This document shows positions 55,568 through 64,000 of a stretch of DNA of 64,000 nt, piece after piece. Numbering within the stretch: the first letter of the stretch is position 1; the number at the start of each line of letters is the position of its first letter. Source of the DNA: Blastopirellula marina DSM 3645 (GTDB lineage Bacteria; Planctomycetota; Planctomycetia; Pirellulales; Pirellulaceae); the NCBI RefSeq assembly GCF_000153105.1, contig NZ_CH672376.1:3666148-3730147 (forward strand), in the 5' to 3' direction. The position numbers were made by a program, and so were the translations under genes. The notes under the pieces were generated by a model. The model was not told where the DNA came from, ran no database searches, and worked only from the letters and a program-made list of their open reading frames with translations.

Positions 55568-58168
55568 ATGCACCGCCCGTTTCGCCGTTTGATCTTGCTC
55601 AGTTCCGTTCTACTTCTGATTGCCGCGACTGCCGCCGCGGAAGATCATCCAGATCGTGTCGTTCACCAGGGCGTTCCCCAAGGAAAGATCACTGCGGGGA
55701 AGTTCCAAGAGAGCCAGATTTTCCCCGGCGCCGTGCGCGACTACAGCGTCTACGTTCCGGCGCAGTACCAAGCAGATCAACCGGCCGCGCTGATGGTCTT
55801 CATGGATGGCGGCGGTTTCGCCAACCCGAAGGGCGCCTATCGCGTTCCTGTGGTCTTCGACAATCTGATTCATAAGAAAGAAATGCCGGTCACCATCGCC
55901 GTCTTCGTCAATCCAGGCACGATTCCCGCAACGATCCCCGGCGGCAAGGCCCGCAGCAATCGGTCGTTTGAGTATGACTCGCTGGGAGACCGATACGCGA
56001 ACTTCCTAGTCGACGAGTTTTTGCCGGTGGCGCTGAAGGGACTGAACGTCTCAACCGACCCAGCCGATCGCGCCGTTGCCGGAGGCTCATCCGGCGGCAT
56101 CTGTGCGTTTACGACGGCTTGGGAAAGACCAGACCAGTTTGGCAAAGTGTTGAGCAATATCGGCAGCTACACCAATATTCGCGGCGGCTGGGCCTATCCC
56201 GGCTTGATCCGCAAGACGAAGAACAAACCGAAAGCGCTGAAGGTTTACTTGCAGGATGGCGTCGACGACTTGAGCAACCTTCACGGCAGTTGGCCCTTGG
56301 GAAATCAAGATATGGCGGCGGCGCTGCAATTTGCTGGGTATCCCTACAAATTGGTCATGACCGACGGCGGACATAGCGGAAAATGGGCCGGCGAAGTCCT
56401 ACCCGAAGCGCTGAAGTGGCTCTGGGATGACAACGCAGAATCGACCAATATTCCCATCGTCAACACCAAGCCGAAATGGGAACCGCATCTCGACGCGGTT
56501 GCTCGCGATGACGTTCCCAAGGGGACGGTGAAGGTAATGAAGCCGTGGGAATCAACTATTTTTCCCGGCACGATTCGGGACTGGTCGATCTATGTGCCGG
56601 CTCAATACAAAGCCGATGAACCTGCCGCGCTGATGGTGTTTCAGGATGGGGAGAAAATGCGCGACGTCAACGGTCGCTGGCGCGTGCCGGTGGTTTTTGA
56701 CAATTTGATTGCTCGCGGCGACATGCCTCCCACGATCGCCGTCTTCCTCAATCCAGGACAGGAGAAAACGAAACCGGTCAAGAAGGGCAAGTTTTCAAAT
56801 CGCGGCTTTGAATACGACAACTTGGGAGATCGTTATGCCCGCTTCCTGGCGGAAGAGATCCTTCCCGAGGTTCGCAAGCACTACAACATATCTGACGATC
56901 CCAACCTGCACGCGATCGGTGGATCCAGTTCTGGCGCCATCTGCGCCTTTACGACTGCTTGGGAGCGGACCGATCTTTTCCGCAAAGTCTACAGCAGCGT
57001 CGGCAGCTTCACAAACCTGCGCGGCGGCAACGTCTATCCGGCGCTCGTTCGCAAGACCGAACCCAAACCGATTCGCGTCTATATGGCCGACACTAGCGGC
57101 GACGTCGACAACGCCTTCGGAAGCTGGCCGTGGGCCAATCAGCGGATGGCCTCCGCTTTGAAGTACATGGGTTACGATACTCGTTTTGACTGGGCCGAAG
57201 GATACGCGCACAACTCGGACTTTGGCGGTTCGAAATTCCCCGAAGCAATGAAGTGGCTGTGGCGCAATGAAACCTTCGTCCCCCAGATCGATACCACCGA
57301 CGACCTGGGCAGCGACTTTACGCTGCTGGACCTGTTGGTTCCAGACGAAAGCTGGGAGTTGGTCGCCGATGACCTGGGATTTGCCGACGCCCTTTGTGCC
57401 GACAAGGATGGCAATCTCTACTACTGTGATATGAAGGCCCCGGCCGTGGTCCGTATCAGCGCCGCCGACGGCGCGAAGACCGAGATCGCCCAGGAGTCAG
57501 TCAGCGGCTTGGAGTTTAGCCCGGATGGTTCGCTGCTTTACGCCTGTCAAGGATCGAAAAACCGCGTCATTTCGATCAACATCAAGAGCGGCGAAGTCAA
57601 GACGGTGGCCGAAGGGGTCAAACCCAACGACCTGGCTGTCACCAACGATGGCTTCATCTTGATCACCGAGACGCAAGCGCAGCAGGTGACTCGCATCGAT
57701 CCCCAAACTGGCGAAGTGACTCCGGTCGACACCGGGATTAACAAACCCAACGGCATCGCACTTACCAACGACGGCGCTACCCTGGCCGTCTCCGATTACG
57801 GCGGAACGCAGACGTGGACGTTTCGCGTCAGCGCCGGCGGAGTTCTTGACGCCAAAGCGCCAACGATGCCGATGCGACTGCCCATCGATCCGCAGGGAGA
57901 ATTCCGGTTCAATGAACCGCCCCCGTACATGGCTTCGTCTAAGGGGGACGGCATGGCCGTTGACAAAGCGGGCCGGTATTACGTGACCAGCGCGTTGGGC
58001 GTCCAAGTTTTCGATCCGACCTGCCGCCCTTGCGGAGTTCTGCCGAAAGTTAACAAGGACCAGCCGCTGACAACCTGCATGCTGGCCGGGCCCGATTTCA
58101 GCACGCTCTACATCGCCCACGGCAAGCAGATTTATCGACGCAAGCTGACCGTCGCATCCACGAAGTAG
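55568..58168 (+). CDS. Exported double esterase / SMP-30 fusion enzyme
   Basis: An 866-residue secreted protein. The start at 55568 has GGAG 7-8 nt upstream; the ATG at 55538 lacks one. The signal peptide is RPFRRLILLSSVLLLIAATA. Two copies of an alpha/beta-hydrolase of the Fes/CE1 esterase type follow, about 30-290 and 310-570. Each starts with (I)FPGxxRDxxxYVPAQY and has a nucleophile loop (AGGSSGGICAF and IGGSSSGAICAF). The C-terminal ~280 residues form an SMP-30/gluconolactonase-like beta-propeller (LCADKDGNLYYCDMKAPAVV, NGIALTNDGATLAVSDYGG). It could release esterified sugars from plant or algal polysaccharide and hydrolyse a lactone. The first copy's His region (DGGHSGKWAG) and the second's (GYAHNSDFGG) differ, so substrates may differ. 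Confidence 0.92.
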   Translation: MHRPFRRLILLSSVLLLIAATAAAEDHPDRVVHQGVPQGKITAGKFQESQIFPGAVRDYSVYVPAQYQADQPAALMVFMDGGGFANPKGAYRVPVVFDNLIHKKEMPVTIAVFVNPGTIPATIPGGKARSNRSFEYDSLGDRYANFLVDEFLPVALKGLNVSTDPADRAVAGGSSGGICAFTTAWERPDQFGKVLSNIGSYTNIRGGWAYPGLIRKTKNKPKALKVYLQDGVDDLSNLHGSWPLGNQDMAAALQFAGYPYKLVMTDGGHSGKWAGEVLPEALKWLWDDNAESTNIPIVNTKPKWEPHLDAVARDDVPKGTVKVMKPWESTIFPGTIRDWSIYVPAQYKADEPAALMVFQDGEKMRDVNGRWRVPVVFDNLIARGDMPPTIAVFLNPGQEKTKPVKKGKFSNRGFEYDNLGDRYARFLAEEILPEVRKHYNISDDPNLHAIGGSSSGAICAFTTAWERTDLFRKVYSSVGSFTNLRGGNVYPALVRKTEPKPIRVYMADTSGDVDNAFGSWPWANQRMASALKYMGYDTRFDWAEGYAHNSDFGGSKFPEAMKWLWRNETFVPQIDTTDDLGSDFTLLDLLVPDESWELVADDLGFADALCADKDGNLYYCDMKAPAVVRISAADGAKTEIAQESVSGLEFSPDGSLLYACQGSKNRVISINIKSGEVKTVAEGVKPNDLAVTNDGFILITETQAQQVTRIDPQTGEVTPVDTGINKPNGIALTNDGATLAVSDYGGTQTWTFRVSAGGVLDAKAPTMPMRLPIDPQGEFRFNEPPPYMASSKGDGMAVDKAGRYYVTSALGVQVFDPTCRPCGVLPKVNKDQPLTTCMLAGPDFSTLYIAHGKQIYRRKLTVASTK

Positions 58169-58172
58169 CTGG

Positions 58173-58961
58173 TTACTTCCGCTGCGGAAGACCGGGAAAG
58201 AAAGCGTTCGTCCGGGCTACATATTCCTGGTAGCCCGGCTTGGTCGAGGAGAGCTTCTTCTCGAGCAACGTGACGCCTGAGACTTTCATCAAAAAGACCG
58301 ACATCGCCAGGGGCCCGATCACCGTCCACCAGGCGCCGCTTTGCGCCACGGCGACCAGATAAAATCCCCACCACACGAGAAAGTCGCCGAAGTAGTTGGG
58401 ATGTCGCGTGTAGCGCCAAAGCCCCGCATCGAGTAGGCGCCCTTGGTTTTCGGCGACGGAGCGAAAATGGGCCAACTGCCAATCGCCGACGGCTTCAAAA
58501 CTCAGACCCGTCCCCCAGACAATGAGGCCGGCGAGCGCCAGCCAGACGATCTGCTGATCGGCGCTGGCAATTCCAACTTGTAGCGGTAGTGCGACGACCC
58601 ACATGACGACTCCCTGCAAGCCAAAGACGATAACCAAGCTTGCAATCGGAAATGCGCCCCCCCAATGCTCGCGCATCGAGCGATAGCGATAGTCTTCGGG
58701 CTTGCCGTGGTTGCGCCAAAATAGATATCCGCTCAGGCGCACTCCCCAGACGGTCACCATGAGCGGCAGCAACCAGCGCTGGGCCGATTTGTCGGCGCCC
58801 CACAAGAACGCGGACCAGGCAATCAGCACAAAGCCCATTCCCCACGCGATGTCAACGATGCTCACATCTCGGCGCCAAAGACTGAGCCCCCAGACCAGCG
58901 TCATCATTACGGTGATGACGGCTGCAGATCGGACAAGTACGGCGGTTAGTTCTGAGGGCAT
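58173..58961 (-). CDS. DUF1295 membrane protein (steroid 5-alpha-reductase-like)
   Basis: A 262-residue inner-membrane protein from the ATG at 58961. It has several helices and the conserved C-terminal segment LLDAGLWRYTRHPNYFGDFL plus KPGYQEYVARTNAFFPGLP, which resembles isoprenylcysteine methyltransferase and steroid-reductase-fold enzymes. SIVDIAWGMGFVLIAW near residue 30 is also typical of DUF1295. It overlaps the upstream methyltransferase gene by 16 bp as the last gene of the lipid operon. A redox or methyl transfer step on a membrane lipid is the likely role, inferred from context. Confidence 0.92.
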   Translation of the reverse strand: MPSELTAVLVRSAAVITVMMTLVWGLSLWRRDVSIVDIAWGMGFVLIAWSAFLWGADKSAQRWLLPLMVTVWGVRLSGYLFWRNHGKPEDYRYRSMREHWGGAFPIASLVIVFGLQGVVMWVVALPLQVGIASADQQIVWLALAGLIVWGTGLSFEAVGDWQLAHFRSVAENQGRLLDAGLWRYTRHPNYFGDFLVWWGFYLVAVAQSGAWWTVIGPLAMSVFLMKVSGVTLLEKKLSSTKPGYQEYVARTNAFFPGLPQRK

Positions 58962-59944
58962 GGCTGGAACAAATAGTGAGAGACAAACCATTGCTGGCCA
59001 TGTTGAAATGCGAATAGTTCTTCGCACGCAATAAAGAACATTCGCCAACGATTATGCCAACGTCTGGCTTCGGCGGGACCGTAGGTTTCGGCCAGTATTG
59101 CCCGAATCTCGCTTCTCGCGGCGTCTTGTTTCTGCAGCCACGCGCGACAGGTCTTGGCGTAATGCGTTCCCTCCCAGGTCCACTGCGAAACCAAATCCAG
59201 CGGAGATCCGCAGCGCGGCAACAAGTCGACGCTCGGCATCATGCCGCCGGTAAAAAAGTATCGCCCCATCCAGTTTCGCGTTCCTTCGGATTGAAACAGA
59301 TACGGCATATCCCGATGGCAGAAAATGTGAACGAACAGTCTTCCGTCAGGACGCAGCCAATCATGAATCCGCCGCATCAATTCGCGATGGTTACGCATGT
59401 GCTCGAACATCTCGACCGAAACAACGCGATCAAACGTCTGGTCGGTCGCAAACTCGTTCATATCGGCAGTGATCACGCTTAGGTTGTGCAGTCCACGCTG
59501 TAGAGCCTGGGCTTGGATAAATTCGCGTTGGGAGTTTGAGTTGGACACTGCGGTGATGCGGCTGAGCGGATAGTTCTCGGCCATCCACAGCGACAGCGAA
59601 CCCCAACCGCAACCGAGCTCCAGCACCTCCATACCGTCAGCAAGCCCTGCATGCTCGCAAGTCTTTCGCAGCGATTCGACTTCCGCTTGATCGAGCGTTG
59701 ACGTCTCTGGCGTCCAATAACAGCAGCTATATTTGAGTCGACTACCCAACACTCGTTGAAAGAATGCTGCTGGCACTTCGTAGTGCTGCTCGTTCGCCTT
59801 TTGCGGCACGACCGCGATGGGGGCAGCTTGAGTCGCGCGGAGAAAATTTTCCACCGTCGCGTCACCCGATCGCAATCGGCGCTGCTTCAAGCCGCTCGTC
59901 AATAACCGACGAATGCCGAAACGCACGAGCGCATCGGGCATCCG
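58946..59944 (-). CDS. Second cyclopropane-synthase-type methyltransferase
   Basis: A 332-residue SAM-dependent enzyme. I use the ATG at 59944 with GGAG about 10 nt upstream. The frame continues upstream with sequence (LLLNAAENGR) that may belong to the protein through a non-ATG start, so the N-terminus is uncertain by about 10 residues. SAM motif: GMEVLELGCGWGSLSLWMAE. Others are SVEMFEHMRNHRELMRRI and LFVHIFCHRDMPYLF. It resembles CFA synthases but is shorter at the N-terminus and divergent in the acceptor region, so it may act on a different lipid. It follows the first CFA gene by 74 bp. Confidence 0.85.
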   Translation of the reverse strand, partial: RMPDALVRFGIRRLLTSGLKQRRLRSGDATVENFLRATQAAPIAVVPQKANEQHYEVPAAFFQRVLGSRLKYSCCYWTPETSTLDQAEVESLRKTCEHAGLADGMEVLELGCGWGSLSLWMAENYPLSRITAVSNSNSQREFIQAQALQRGLHNLSVITADMNEFATDQTFDRVVSVEMFEHMRNHRELMRRIHDWLRPDGRLFVHIFCHRDMPYLFQSEGTRNWMGRYFFTGGMMPSVDLLPRCGSPLDLVSQWTWEGTHYAKTCRAWLQKQDAARSEIRAILAETYGPAEARRWHNRWRMFFIACEELFAFQHGQQWFVSHYLFQPCPQN

Positions 59945-60018
59945 GCCGTTCTCCGCTGCGTTGAGCAGCAGCCCGAACCACGTGTCGCTGCGCTGCTGGG
60001 CGCCGTCGGACGAACTGT

Positions 60019-61308
60019 TTAGTACGTCGGCTTGTCCCAGACAATCTGAACAACTCCCACCGTTTTCTCGCGGAACGCCGCTTCGCAGTAACACAAATAA
60101 TACTCCCACATACGAATGAAACGATCGTCGAAGCCGAGACTTCGCACTTCTGCTAACCGCTCGAAAAATCGTCGTCGCCAATGAAGCAGCGTCGTCGCAT
60201 AGTGCGGCGAGAGATCCTCGATCGACTGCAGGCGCAAATTAGAGGTGCGACCGATCGCCGCTTGCATCGCCGCGACCGATGGCAAAAATCCGCCGGGGAA
60301 AATGTAGCTTTGGATGAAGTCGACCGAAGATCGATAAGTGTCGTAGCGGTCTTCCGGCATGACGATCGCTTGAATCACCAGTCTACCGCCGGGCTTGAGC
60401 AATTTGGCGCATTGCTCGAAATAGCCCTCTAGGTACTTTTCGCCGACGGCCTCTACCATTTCGATCGAGACAATCTTGTCGTATTGGCCGATTAGATCGC
60501 GATAGTCGGCGTTGAGCAGACGAATCTGGTCGACGACGCCAGCCGCTTGAAAACGTGCTCGCGATTTCTCGAACTGTGAGTTGGAGATCGTCGTTGTCGT
60601 TAAGTCACGAACGCCCTGTTTGGCCGCATGCAGCGCGAATCCGCCCCAGCCGGTTCCGATCTCCAAGACACGATCCGATGATCGCAGTTCTAGCTTCTCG
60701 CAGATAAGCTGCAATTTTGCGACCGACGCGTCATGCAGCGACATGTTGGCGTGCTTAAAATAAGCGGACGAATACATCCAGGTCGAATCGAGAAACAAGG
60801 CAAAGAAGTCGTTGCTCAGATCGTAGTGTGCGGCGATATGCTTGCGGCTTCCCCTGCGGGTGTTTCCATCCCACAAGTTGAGCAATCGGCGTCCCCAACG
60901 CGCGAAGGAGGCAAATCCTGTTTCGGCCTCGTCGGTGCGCGACAAGTTGCGACAAAAGATCTGCAACAGCGCGGTCAGATCGTCGCTGCGCCACTGCCCT
61001 TGTAAGTACGATTCGGCGAATCCGATGCTGCCGCCCGAGGCCAGATGCGAAAAAAAACGAGGGTCGTTGATCCCCCAGTCCGCCTGGAGGTTATCGCCGG
61101 AGCAATCGCCAAAGCAAATCACATCCGAAGTATCGGCGTAGCGGATCTGGCCGCCTGCGACATTTTCGAGCCAGCGAAGCAATTTGCGTCGCGACATATT
61201 CTGCAACCAGGTTCGGCGAGGCGCAGCAGACGCGATCGGCGGCGGGAATCGCGGGGATTCGACTTCGTCAACGTTCGTTTCGCGGGGAAGCGTCGTGCTG
61301 GAGATCAT
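60019..61308 (-). CDS. cfa: Cyclopropane-fatty-acyl-phospholipid synthase
   Basis: A 429-residue enzyme of full CFA length. It methylenates cis double bonds of acyl chains in membrane phospholipid using SAM. It has an N-terminal domain (DPRFFSHLASGGSIGFAESY), HIAAHYDLSNDFFALFLDST, SAM motif VLEIGTGWGGFALHAA and the later IVSIEMVEAVGEKYLEGYFE and SYIFPGGFLPSV segments, all typical. Its ATG overlaps the DUF1365 stop by 4 bp (ATGA), so translation is coupled. It is the third gene of the lipid-modification operon. Confidence 0.95.
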   Translation of the reverse strand: MISSTTLPRETNVDEVESPRFPPPIASAAPRRTWLQNMSRRKLLRWLENVAGGQIRYADTSDVICFGDCSGDNLQADWGINDPRFFSHLASGGSIGFAESYLQGQWRSDDLTALLQIFCRNLSRTDEAETGFASFARWGRRLLNLWDGNTRRGSRKHIAAHYDLSNDFFALFLDSTWMYSSAYFKHANMSLHDASVAKLQLICEKLELRSSDRVLEIGTGWGGFALHAAKQGVRDLTTTTISNSQFEKSRARFQAAGVVDQIRLLNADYRDLIGQYDKIVSIEMVEAVGEKYLEGYFEQCAKLLKPGGRLVIQAIVMPEDRYDTYRSSVDFIQSYIFPGGFLPSVAAMQAAIGRTSNLRLQSIEDLSPHYATTLLHWRRRFFERLAEVRSLGFDDRFIRMWEYYLCYCEAAFREKTVGVVQIVWDKPTY

Positions 61309-62204
61309 TGAAGTTCTTCAACGGGTTGAGCGGAAAGTGTGGTAGCGGAATCAGTTTGCTGGATCGTATGTTGTTTGGGCGGATGCGGGAAATAAGGCGC
61401 CTTCTTCCACCAGAGCCGCAATGCTTGCCAATAGATGGCGCCCATGATTTGGGCTGACATCAGCGGAAAGCGAAGCCCCAGCGTCAAAATGCTTCCGATG
61501 GTGAGCGGACGGCGACGAAGTTGTAGCGTCGCGTCAAAGACGCACTGCGCGTCGTCATGGTTTTCAATTTGAATCGACAGGCGATCAGCCGGCGTCGACA
61601 TGCGCCAGTGATAACGCATCTCCATCGGCAGGAAGGGGGAAACGTGAAACTCTTTCGCATTTTGAAAGCGAACGATGCGCTGATCGGCGTCATATGGAAG
61701 CACATACGCGTGTCGCTCGCCCCAGGGGGTATTGGTCACTTCGGCGACAACAGCTTCCAATCGCTCGCCTGCCGCGTCGTAACAGTAGTAGAGCGAGACC
61801 GGATTGAAGACCAGCCCGAAGGTCCGAATCTGGGTCAACAAGCGGATAGGGCCATTCAGTCGCAAGCCTAATTGCCGCTCCACTAGATCACGTACGCAGT
61901 CAACCAAGGGTCGCTCAGCGGGACCTAAATAATCGGCACGCCGAAACTGACAGAGACTCCAGCGCTGCGTCGACCAAAGACCGGGAAATCGGAACACTTG
62001 GTCCACTTCCTCTAAATCGATCGACACCATGTACAGCTTGCGTTCGAAGAGGTGCTCGACTGGTGAAAAACGGCGATGGCGCACGCTGCCAACGTACAAA
62101 CAAGATTTGCGATTCCCACGGTCGGGTTGAGGCAAGCAACTCTCCATTGCCGCAGCGGACGACTGCCGACTTGTCTCGTCCTCATGAACCGTAGTTCCGC
62201 TCAC
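61305..62204 (-). CDS. DUF1365 protein of the fatty-acid-modification operon
   Basis: A 299-residue protein starting at a GTG (62204) that overlaps the upstream stop by 4 bp, with GGGGGAGG 6 nt ahead. This is clearly better than the ATG at 62147. Core features are YVGSVRHRRFSPVEHLFERK, RIRLLTQ-like sequence (PIRLLTQIRTFGLVFNPVSL), YYCYD and EVTNTPWGERHAYVLPYD. DUF1365 proteins are found almost only next to COG2907-type oxidoreductases and CFA-like methyltransferases, so a shared role in unusual lipid synthesis is likely, although no reaction is assigned here. Confidence 0.93.
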   Translation of the reverse strand: MSGTTVHEDETSRQSSAAAMESCLPQPDRGNRKSCLYVGSVRHRRFSPVEHLFERKLYMVSIDLEEVDQVFRFPGLWSTQRWSLCQFRRADYLGPAERPLVDCVRDLVERQLGLRLNGPIRLLTQIRTFGLVFNPVSLYYCYDAAGERLEAVVAEVTNTPWGERHAYVLPYDADQRIVRFQNAKEFHVSPFLPMEMRYHWRMSTPADRLSIQIENHDDAQCVFDATLQLRRRPLTIGSILTLGLRFPLMSAQIMGAIYWQALRLWWKKAPYFPHPPKQHTIQQTDSATTLSAQPVEELQ

Positions 62205-63541
62205 GTGCGACCTCCCCCAGAAGAAGTCGCCGTATGGAAGGTGCTGCTGCGCGACGGACCGGAAACGTCCACTGCAGAAGTCCGCTGGGGGCCAAGCGAC
62301 CATTCCGCAATCGCGAATCTTCGACAGACGGCCAGCGCACTCACGACGCCATCCTCATGAAATCCGTTCCGCCAATAGGCGCCGCAATACGACGTGCGGC
62401 GATGCCGAATCAGTTCGTGATGGCGACGCTGCACTTCGGCGCGGCGCGTGGTGAACAAGGGATGCGAATAGCGAAATTTGGCCAACACCTTCTCAGGGTC
62501 GATCGCTTGATCTTCGTTCAGCGTTACGCAAAAAGTGTGCGGCGATTGAATCTGTTGCAGCAGATTCATGTTGTAAGTCAATGTCGGACGCAAAGAAGTT
62601 TCGGTCGGAATATGGTAATTCCAACTCGACCAAGCACGTCGACGGCGCGGCAAGACGGACTCATCGGTATGCAAACAGGCTTGGCTCGTGCTGTACGGAA
62701 ATGCCGAGAGCAACTCTTGTTCGGTTTTATCGGCGTCCGCCAGCAACTGAAGCGCCTGATCGCTGTGGCAGGCAAACACCACTTCGTCAAATCGCTTGCT
62801 CCCGCCGCCGTGGAGAACCAGGACGCTATCTTCAAATCTTCGCACCGCTCGCACCGGGCAATTCAGTCGAATCTTCGCACGAAACGGCGCCACAAGTCGC
62901 TCGACATATCGGCGTGAACCGCCCCGGATGATGCGCCATGTCGGACGATCTCGTAGGCTCAATAAACCATGATTGACATAGAATTCGAGAATGAATCGGA
63001 TCGGAAACTGAGCAAAGTCGTCCAGCGGACACGACCAGATCGCGGCGCCCATCGGCAAGAGATACTTTTCGGCAAATTGCTGGGAGTACCCCTTTTCGGC
63101 CAAATACTGCTCGACGGTTTGGTCGGCGGGCGCTGTGGCTAAATCGCGCTCTCCCTGTCGGTTAAAACGTAAGATATCGGCCAACATCCGCAGAAAGCGA
63201 GGCCGCACAAGATTTTGCCGTTGAGCAAAGACGCCGTTGAGGGAACTGCCGTTGTACTCGAGTCCGGTTTGGTCGCAACGAACGCTAAACCCCATCGACG
63301 TCGGGCTGGTCTCGACCTGGAGGTCGGCCAGAATTCGAGAAAAGTTAGGATAGGTTCGTTCGTTATAGACGATGAACCCGGTGTCGATCGCATGACTTTC
63401 CCCCATCCACTGGGCGGTGACTGTGTTCGTATGTCCGCCGATTCGCGAGTCCGCTTCAAACAAGGTGACGTCATGCTCATACGACAACAGTCGAGCACAT
63501 ACGAGACCTGAAATTCCTGAACCAACGACGGCAATGTGCAC
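62201..63541 (-). CDS. FAD-dependent amine-oxidase-like oxidoreductase (COG2907)
   Basis: A 446-residue flavoprotein with the dinucleotide fold at the N-terminus (MHIAVVGSGISGLVCARLLS) followed by FEADSRIGGHTNTV, SHAIDTGFIVYNERTYPNF and the GGSRRYVERLVAPF segment of the family. It is the first gene of a five-gene operon with DUF1365, two CFA-type methyltransferases and DUF1295. By analogy with related bacterial clusters it may desaturate or oxidise an acyl chain that is then methylated. The last 30 residues are Ser/Thr-rich. It is transcribed away from the sigma factor gene, 252 bp apart. Confidence 0.93.
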   Translation of the reverse strand: MHIAVVGSGISGLVCARLLSYEHDVTLFEADSRIGGHTNTVTAQWMGESHAIDTGFIVYNERTYPNFSRILADLQVETSPTSMGFSVRCDQTGLEYNGSSLNGVFAQRQNLVRPRFLRMLADILRFNRQGERDLATAPADQTVEQYLAEKGYSQQFAEKYLLPMGAAIWSCPLDDFAQFPIRFILEFYVNHGLLSLRDRPTWRIIRGGSRRYVERLVAPFRAKIRLNCPVRAVRRFEDSVLVLHGGGSKRFDEVVFACHSDQALQLLADADKTEQELLSAFPYSTSQACLHTDESVLPRRRRAWSSWNYHIPTETSLRPTLTYNMNLLQQIQSPHTFCVTLNEDQAIDPEKVLAKFRYSHPLFTTRRAEVQRRHHELIRHRRTSYCGAYWRNGFHEDGVVSALAVCRRFAIAEWSLGPQRTSAVDVSGPSRSSTFHTATSSGGGRT

Positions 63542-63793
63542 AGAAGTCTCCTGGGGGGTATCCCTTTATCAGTCAATGCTGTTTTGTAGACGGCGTCATC
63601 TAATTGACCAGTCCCCAGTCCAAATTCAAAGGAAACTTTTGCGCGAGCAACTTTCTGTGTGGTCACCGCGACGGTCTTGTCTACAAAGAGTTGATATCAT
63701 CAATTAGGAGCGAATTTGCTGGAAGAAACTCGATAGCATCTCTTGACATTCGCACGACCGCGGTTGAAGCCCTACTGAAATACTGAGATTGGA
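63542..63793. promoter_or_regulatory. Divergent control region, lipid operon / sigma factor
   Basis: This 252-bp space must hold the start of the minus-strand lipid operon and that of the sigma gene. I see no clear repeat. Short open frames here look random. Confidence 0.4.
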
Positions 63794-64000
63794 TTGACCA
63801 ATTCCAAGATCAATTACGTTCCCAACGACGACTTCCAGTCCACTACCGAAACGGACTTGGACGCGCTCGATATTGAACTATACGCAGCCGAAGATCGCCC
63901 CCTAGCTCGCGATCCCAAACTGGTTGCTGAATCTTTCCTCTGCGCCGTCGAACAAAGTCGACTGCTGACGTTCGAGGGAGAGCAGTATCTCTTCAAACGT
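63794..64000 (+). CDS. Sigma-70-family factor, N-terminal part (continues beyond window)
   Basis: A frame open from 63779 to the window end; the most likely start is the TTG at 63794, giving the first 69 residues. After an acidic stretch (ETDLDALDIELYAAEDRP) comes RDPKLVAESFLCAVEQSRLL and TFEGEQYLFKR at the edge. This resembles sigma region 1.2 (LTxEEExxLxxR) as it occurs in planctomycete housekeeping-like sigma factors. No ATG is available, so the start may be TTG or lie slightly differently. It is divergent from the lipid-modification operon and could regulate it; this is unproven. Confidence 0.6.
   Translation, partial: MTNSKINYVPNDDFQSTTETDLDALDIELYAAEDRPLARDPKLVAESFLCAVEQSRLLTFEGEQYLFKR

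Overview
The window looks like a planctomycete chromosome, probably Pirellulaceae (Blastopirellula/Rhodopirellula-like). The evidence is: a very large secreted repeat protein whose N-terminus carries an LEVRQLLA segment of the kind seen in planctomycete surface proteins; a pair of small proteins (MHLRDLNRAV... and a protein ending in WLEQHWL) of a type I associate with this phylum; a TPR-sulfotransferase fusion; and many esterase, SMP-30 and RND genes. I see no rRNA, tRNA or CRISPR array.

Layout. (1) Positions 1-10612, minus strand: one uninterrupted reading frame of at least 3,537 codons that leaves the window on the left. It holds 16 PPC-type beta domains, five Calx-beta domains and PKD-like TxxIDWGDG units, with an internal tandem duplication of exact period 1,269 bp. 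A TPR-sulfotransferase gene lies just upstream. (2) 13.4-18.1 kb: a patchwork of two small genes with strong terminators, an IS256-family element, an orphan coding-like fragment, a secreted TPR protein, an RHS (YD-repeat) remnant and a P-type H+-ATPase remnant. The last two are joined at one breakpoint. (3) 18.2-32.1 kb: phosphoketolase and acetate kinase (translationally coupled), a frameshifted HAD phosphatase, a small conserved protein and a 2,909-residue cyclic beta-glucan synthase. (4) 32.4-38.8 kb: a divergent HAE-type RND efflux set. (5) 38.9-46.0 kb, plus strand: a His/Cys-rich exported protein, a DUF58 protein, a transglutaminase-like membrane protein that lacks the catalytic Cys, a MoxR ATPase, a His-rich lipoprotein and a UPF0718-type permease. 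(6) 46.1-54.9 kb, minus strand: response regulator, sensor kinase and a CusBAC-like heavy-metal efflux system, with a headless LysR regulator at the 3' end. (7) 54.9-58.2 kb: a candidate structured RNA ending in a strong terminator, then a double-esterase/SMP-30 fusion. (8) 58.2-63.5 kb, minus strand: a tight lipid-modification operon (FAD oxidoreductase, DUF1365, two cyclopropane-synthase-type methyltransferases, DUF1295). A partial sigma-70 gene is transcribed divergently from it at the right edge.

The main themes are envelope biology (giant adhesin-like protein, sulfotransferase, periplasmic glucan, membrane-lipid modification, two RND pumps, MoxR/DUF58 assembly) and local genome decay (IS element, RHS/ATPase chimera, frameshifted HAD gene, truncated LysR). 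The most likely new biology is the His-rich MoxR/DUF58/pseudo-transglutaminase/permease cluster, the giant duplicated surface protein, and the two-methyltransferase lipid operon next to a sigma factor.
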